DNA from: Sporichthya polymorpha DSM 43042
GTDB taxonomy: Bacteria; Actinomycetota; Actinomycetes; Sporichthyales; Sporichthyaceae
Assembly (NCBI RefSeq): GCF_000384115.1
Contig: NZ_KB913029.1
Coordinates: 5,059,057-5,123,056, forward strand
Reading direction: 5' to 3'
DNA length: 64,000 nt
The stretch's first letter is position 1. The number at the start of each line of letters is the position of its first letter. Shown here piece after piece: positions 62,740 through 64,000 of the stretch. Under the pieces are notes generated by a model. That model searched no databases. It worked only from the letters and a program-made list of their open reading frames with translations, and was not told the DNA's origin. A program made the translations under genes and the position numbers.

Positions 62740-63333
62740 CTAGCGGGGTGCGTTGTCGATGACCAGCTCGGCAAGGGCGCGGGCCCGGACCGCCGCGCTC
62801 GGGTCGACCGGATTCTGCGCGCCCACGATGCCGCCGTCGAAGATCAGCACCAGCTGGTCCGCGAGCGCCTCCGGGTCGGCGACGCCGAGAGCGGTGGCGT
62901 CGGAGAGGAAGCACTGCCGGGTCTCGGCGCGGGCCTGACCCAGGACCTCGTTGACGGTCGCGTCGGTGCGCGCCTCCCCGGTGGCGGCGAGGAACGGGCA
63001 CCCGCGCCAGTGCGGGCTGTGGGCGAGTTCGTCGAACGCGTCGAAGACCGCGAGCAGACGCGCCCGGGGGTCGGTGTGCCGGCTGCGGTGCCGCTCGATG
63101 CGCCGCGCGCGGGCCTCGCGGCGACGGTCCAGATAGGCCCGGATGAGGCCGTCCTTGCTCCCGAACGCGCTGTAGAGGCTGGCCTTGGCCACGCCGGCGT
63201 GCTCGATGACGCGGTCGATCCCGACCGTGTTGACGCCCTCCGCGTAGAACAACTCGTCCGCGGCGCGCAGGAGCCGCTCGCGCGCGGACGGTGCCCGCTC
63301 CGGGGCGTTCCGGTCCGGCGTGACGGTGCTCAT
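62740..63333 (-). CDS. TetR-family repressor
   Basis: The 197-residue regulator has the TetR helix-turn-helix (ARERLLRAADELFYAEGVNT then VGIDRVIEHAGVAKASLYSAFGSKDGLI) and an all-helical ligand domain with HSPHWRGCPFLAATGEARTD. It is divergent from an MFS transporter gene. Two palindromes in the gap are its likely operators, so it should repress the transporter and itself until a ligand binds. Confidence 0.9.
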   Translation of the reverse strand: MSTVTPDRNAPERAPSARERLLRAADELFYAEGVNTVGIDRVIEHAGVAKASLYSAFGSKDGLIRAYLDRRREARARRIERHRSRHTDPRARLLAVFDAFDELAHSPHWRGCPFLAATGEARTDATVNEVLGQARAETRQCFLSDATALGVADPEALADQLVLIFDGGIVGAQNPVDPSAAVRARALAELVIDNAPR

Positions 63334-63338
63334 ACCGG

Positions 63339-63368
63339 TTGACTCTAACAGACAGGTCTGTCTACCAT
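63339..63368 (+). promoter_or_regulatory. Candidate promoter of the MFS gene
   Basis: TTGACT (63339-63344) and TACCAT (63363-63368) are spaced 18 bp. The first TetR palindrome fills the spacer, an arrangement that would let the repressor block RNA polymerase directly. Confidence 0.5.
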
Positions 63369-63391
63369 CAACGGGCCAGACAGACCTGTCT
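63350..63391. promoter_or_regulatory. Two TetR operator palindromes
   Basis: AGACAGGTCTGTCT at 63350-63363 and AGACAGACCTGTCT at 63378-63391 are the same palindrome (arms AGACAG/CTGTCT) in opposite orientation, 28 bp apart. They lie between the divergent tetR and MFS starts. A pair of dimers would control both promoters. Confidence 0.75.
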
Positions 63392-63418
63392 GGTGAGCCC
63401 AGGCGAAGGACCATCTCG

Positions 63419-64000
63419 ATGGCCGCGACCGCTCCGCCCGCGTCGTCCGCACCGGCGTCGACCCGTTTCCGTCTGTCGGACGGGGCCGCGTTCGCGCTGC
63501 TCTGCTCGATGGCCCTGGCGTTCCTCGCCGCCGCGAGCGCGCCGACCCCGCTGTACTCCGTGTACCAGGAGGAGTGGGGCTTCTCCGCGATCACGACGAC
63601 GGTCGTCTTCTCCGTCTACGCCGCCTCCGTCCTCGGAGCGCTGCTCACCGTCGGGTCGCTGTCGGACCACATCGGCCGGCGGCCGCTGCTGTTCGGCGCG
63701 CTGGGCGCGCAGGTCGTCGCACTGGTGCTGTTCGCGGTCGCGGAGAACGTCGAGACGCTGATGGCCGCGCGGTTCATCCAGGGCATCTCGACGGGCGCCG
63801 CGATCGGCGCGATCGGCGCGGGTCTGCTCGACCTCAGCAAGCTCCGCGGCGCGACCGCGAGCGCCGTCGCCCCGATGGTCGGGACCGGTGCGGGCGCCGT
63901 CGTCTCCGGCATGTTCGTGCAGTGGCTGCCGGCACCGGAGCACCTGATCTACGTCGTCCTGCTCGGCGTCTTCGTGCTGCAGGCGGTCGGCGTCGCGTTG
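63419..64000 (+). CDS. MFS transporter, cut off by window end
   Basis: At least 194 residues are visible from the ATG at 63419 (AAGGA upstream). Five to six transmembrane segments are seen, with the MFS loop signature GSLSDHIGRRPLLFGALGAQ between helices 2 and 3. YSVYQEEWGFSAITTT follows helix 1. It is probably a drug or metabolite exporter of the DHA1 type controlled by the divergent TetR repressor. The C-terminal half lies outside the window. Confidence 0.85.
   Translation, partial: MAATAPPASSAPASTRFRLSDGAAFALLCSMALAFLAAASAPTPLYSVYQEEWGFSAITTTVVFSVYAASVLGALLTVGSLSDHIGRRPLLFGALGAQVVALVLFAVAENVETLMAARFIQGISTGAAIGAIGAGLLDLSKLRGATASAVAPMVGTGAGAVVSGMFVQWLPAPEHLIYVVLLGVFVLQAVGVAL

Overview
The window is a very GC-rich actinobacterial chromosome segment. 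The evidence is an AceE-type (homodimeric E1) pyruvate dehydrogenase, a FasII cluster in the order fasR-like PucR regulator, fabD, fabH, acpP, fabF, accD, DUF3145, plus AhpE, a fused RNase H/acid phosphatase, DUF3052, a TIGR03086 protein and many GTG starts. The genus cannot be fixed from sequence alone; a Frankia/Sporichthya/Streptomyces-like relative is likely.

The left part (about 1-17.2 kb) is accessory DNA beside the RNase P RNA gene rnpB (minus strand, 16794-17200). The last 30 nt of rnpB occur three times: in the gene (16793-16822), at 2158-2187, and with two mismatches at 963-992. This fits att sites of elements that insert into the 3' end of rnpB. The 14.6 kb element between the second and third copies carries a DUF433/DUF5615 toxin-antitoxin pair, a tyrosine integrase, an excisionase-like protein, a MobF relaxase/helicase with no mating-pore genes, and a metal and redox cargo: a frameshifted DUF4396 gene, ccdA-tlpA, cmtR-ctpG-lspA-CDF, and a BNR-repeat protein. 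It ends with a Phd/RelE-like toxin-antitoxin module. A diverged copy of that module sits in the short unit 963-2187, so the layout looks like tandem accretion of two related elements.

From 17.3 to 22.3 kb are a Kelch-like lipoprotein, an IS1380-family element, a GNAT enzyme, a DUF6069 membrane protein and a nitrilase. From 22.4 to 30.4 kb is a translationally coupled cassette (transglutaminase-DUF2126, circularly permuted ATP-grasp fused to alpha-E, a second transglutaminase, then a zinc metallopeptidase). It resembles the predicted amidoligase/peptide-modification operons and is the best candidate here for poorly described biochemistry.

From 30.4 to 43.5 kb the genes are mostly housekeeping: VOC, NUDIX, RNase H/phosphatase, zinc-ribbon coiled coil, Nif3-like, MBL hydrolase, TIGR03086, tRNA-Val(TAC), ahpE, DUF3052, aceE, a DUF1906 secreted protein and a PHP phosphoesterase. 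From 43.5 to 50.4 kb is the fatty-acid synthase cluster. From 50.6 to 59.4 kb a Trp-repeat subtilase is overlapped by a GGDEF-EAL membrane protein, followed by a large HrpA helicase. The window closes with a membrane-anchored spermidine-synthase-like protein coupled to a methyltransferase, a small membrane protein, and a TetR/MFS divergent pair with two operator palindromes.

Several intergenic regions hold long near-perfect hairpins. Two of them (20749-20796 and 49871-49922) share sequence from the preceding stop codon onward but differ by a compensated 5-bp block inside the stem, which marks them as a palindromic repeat family.
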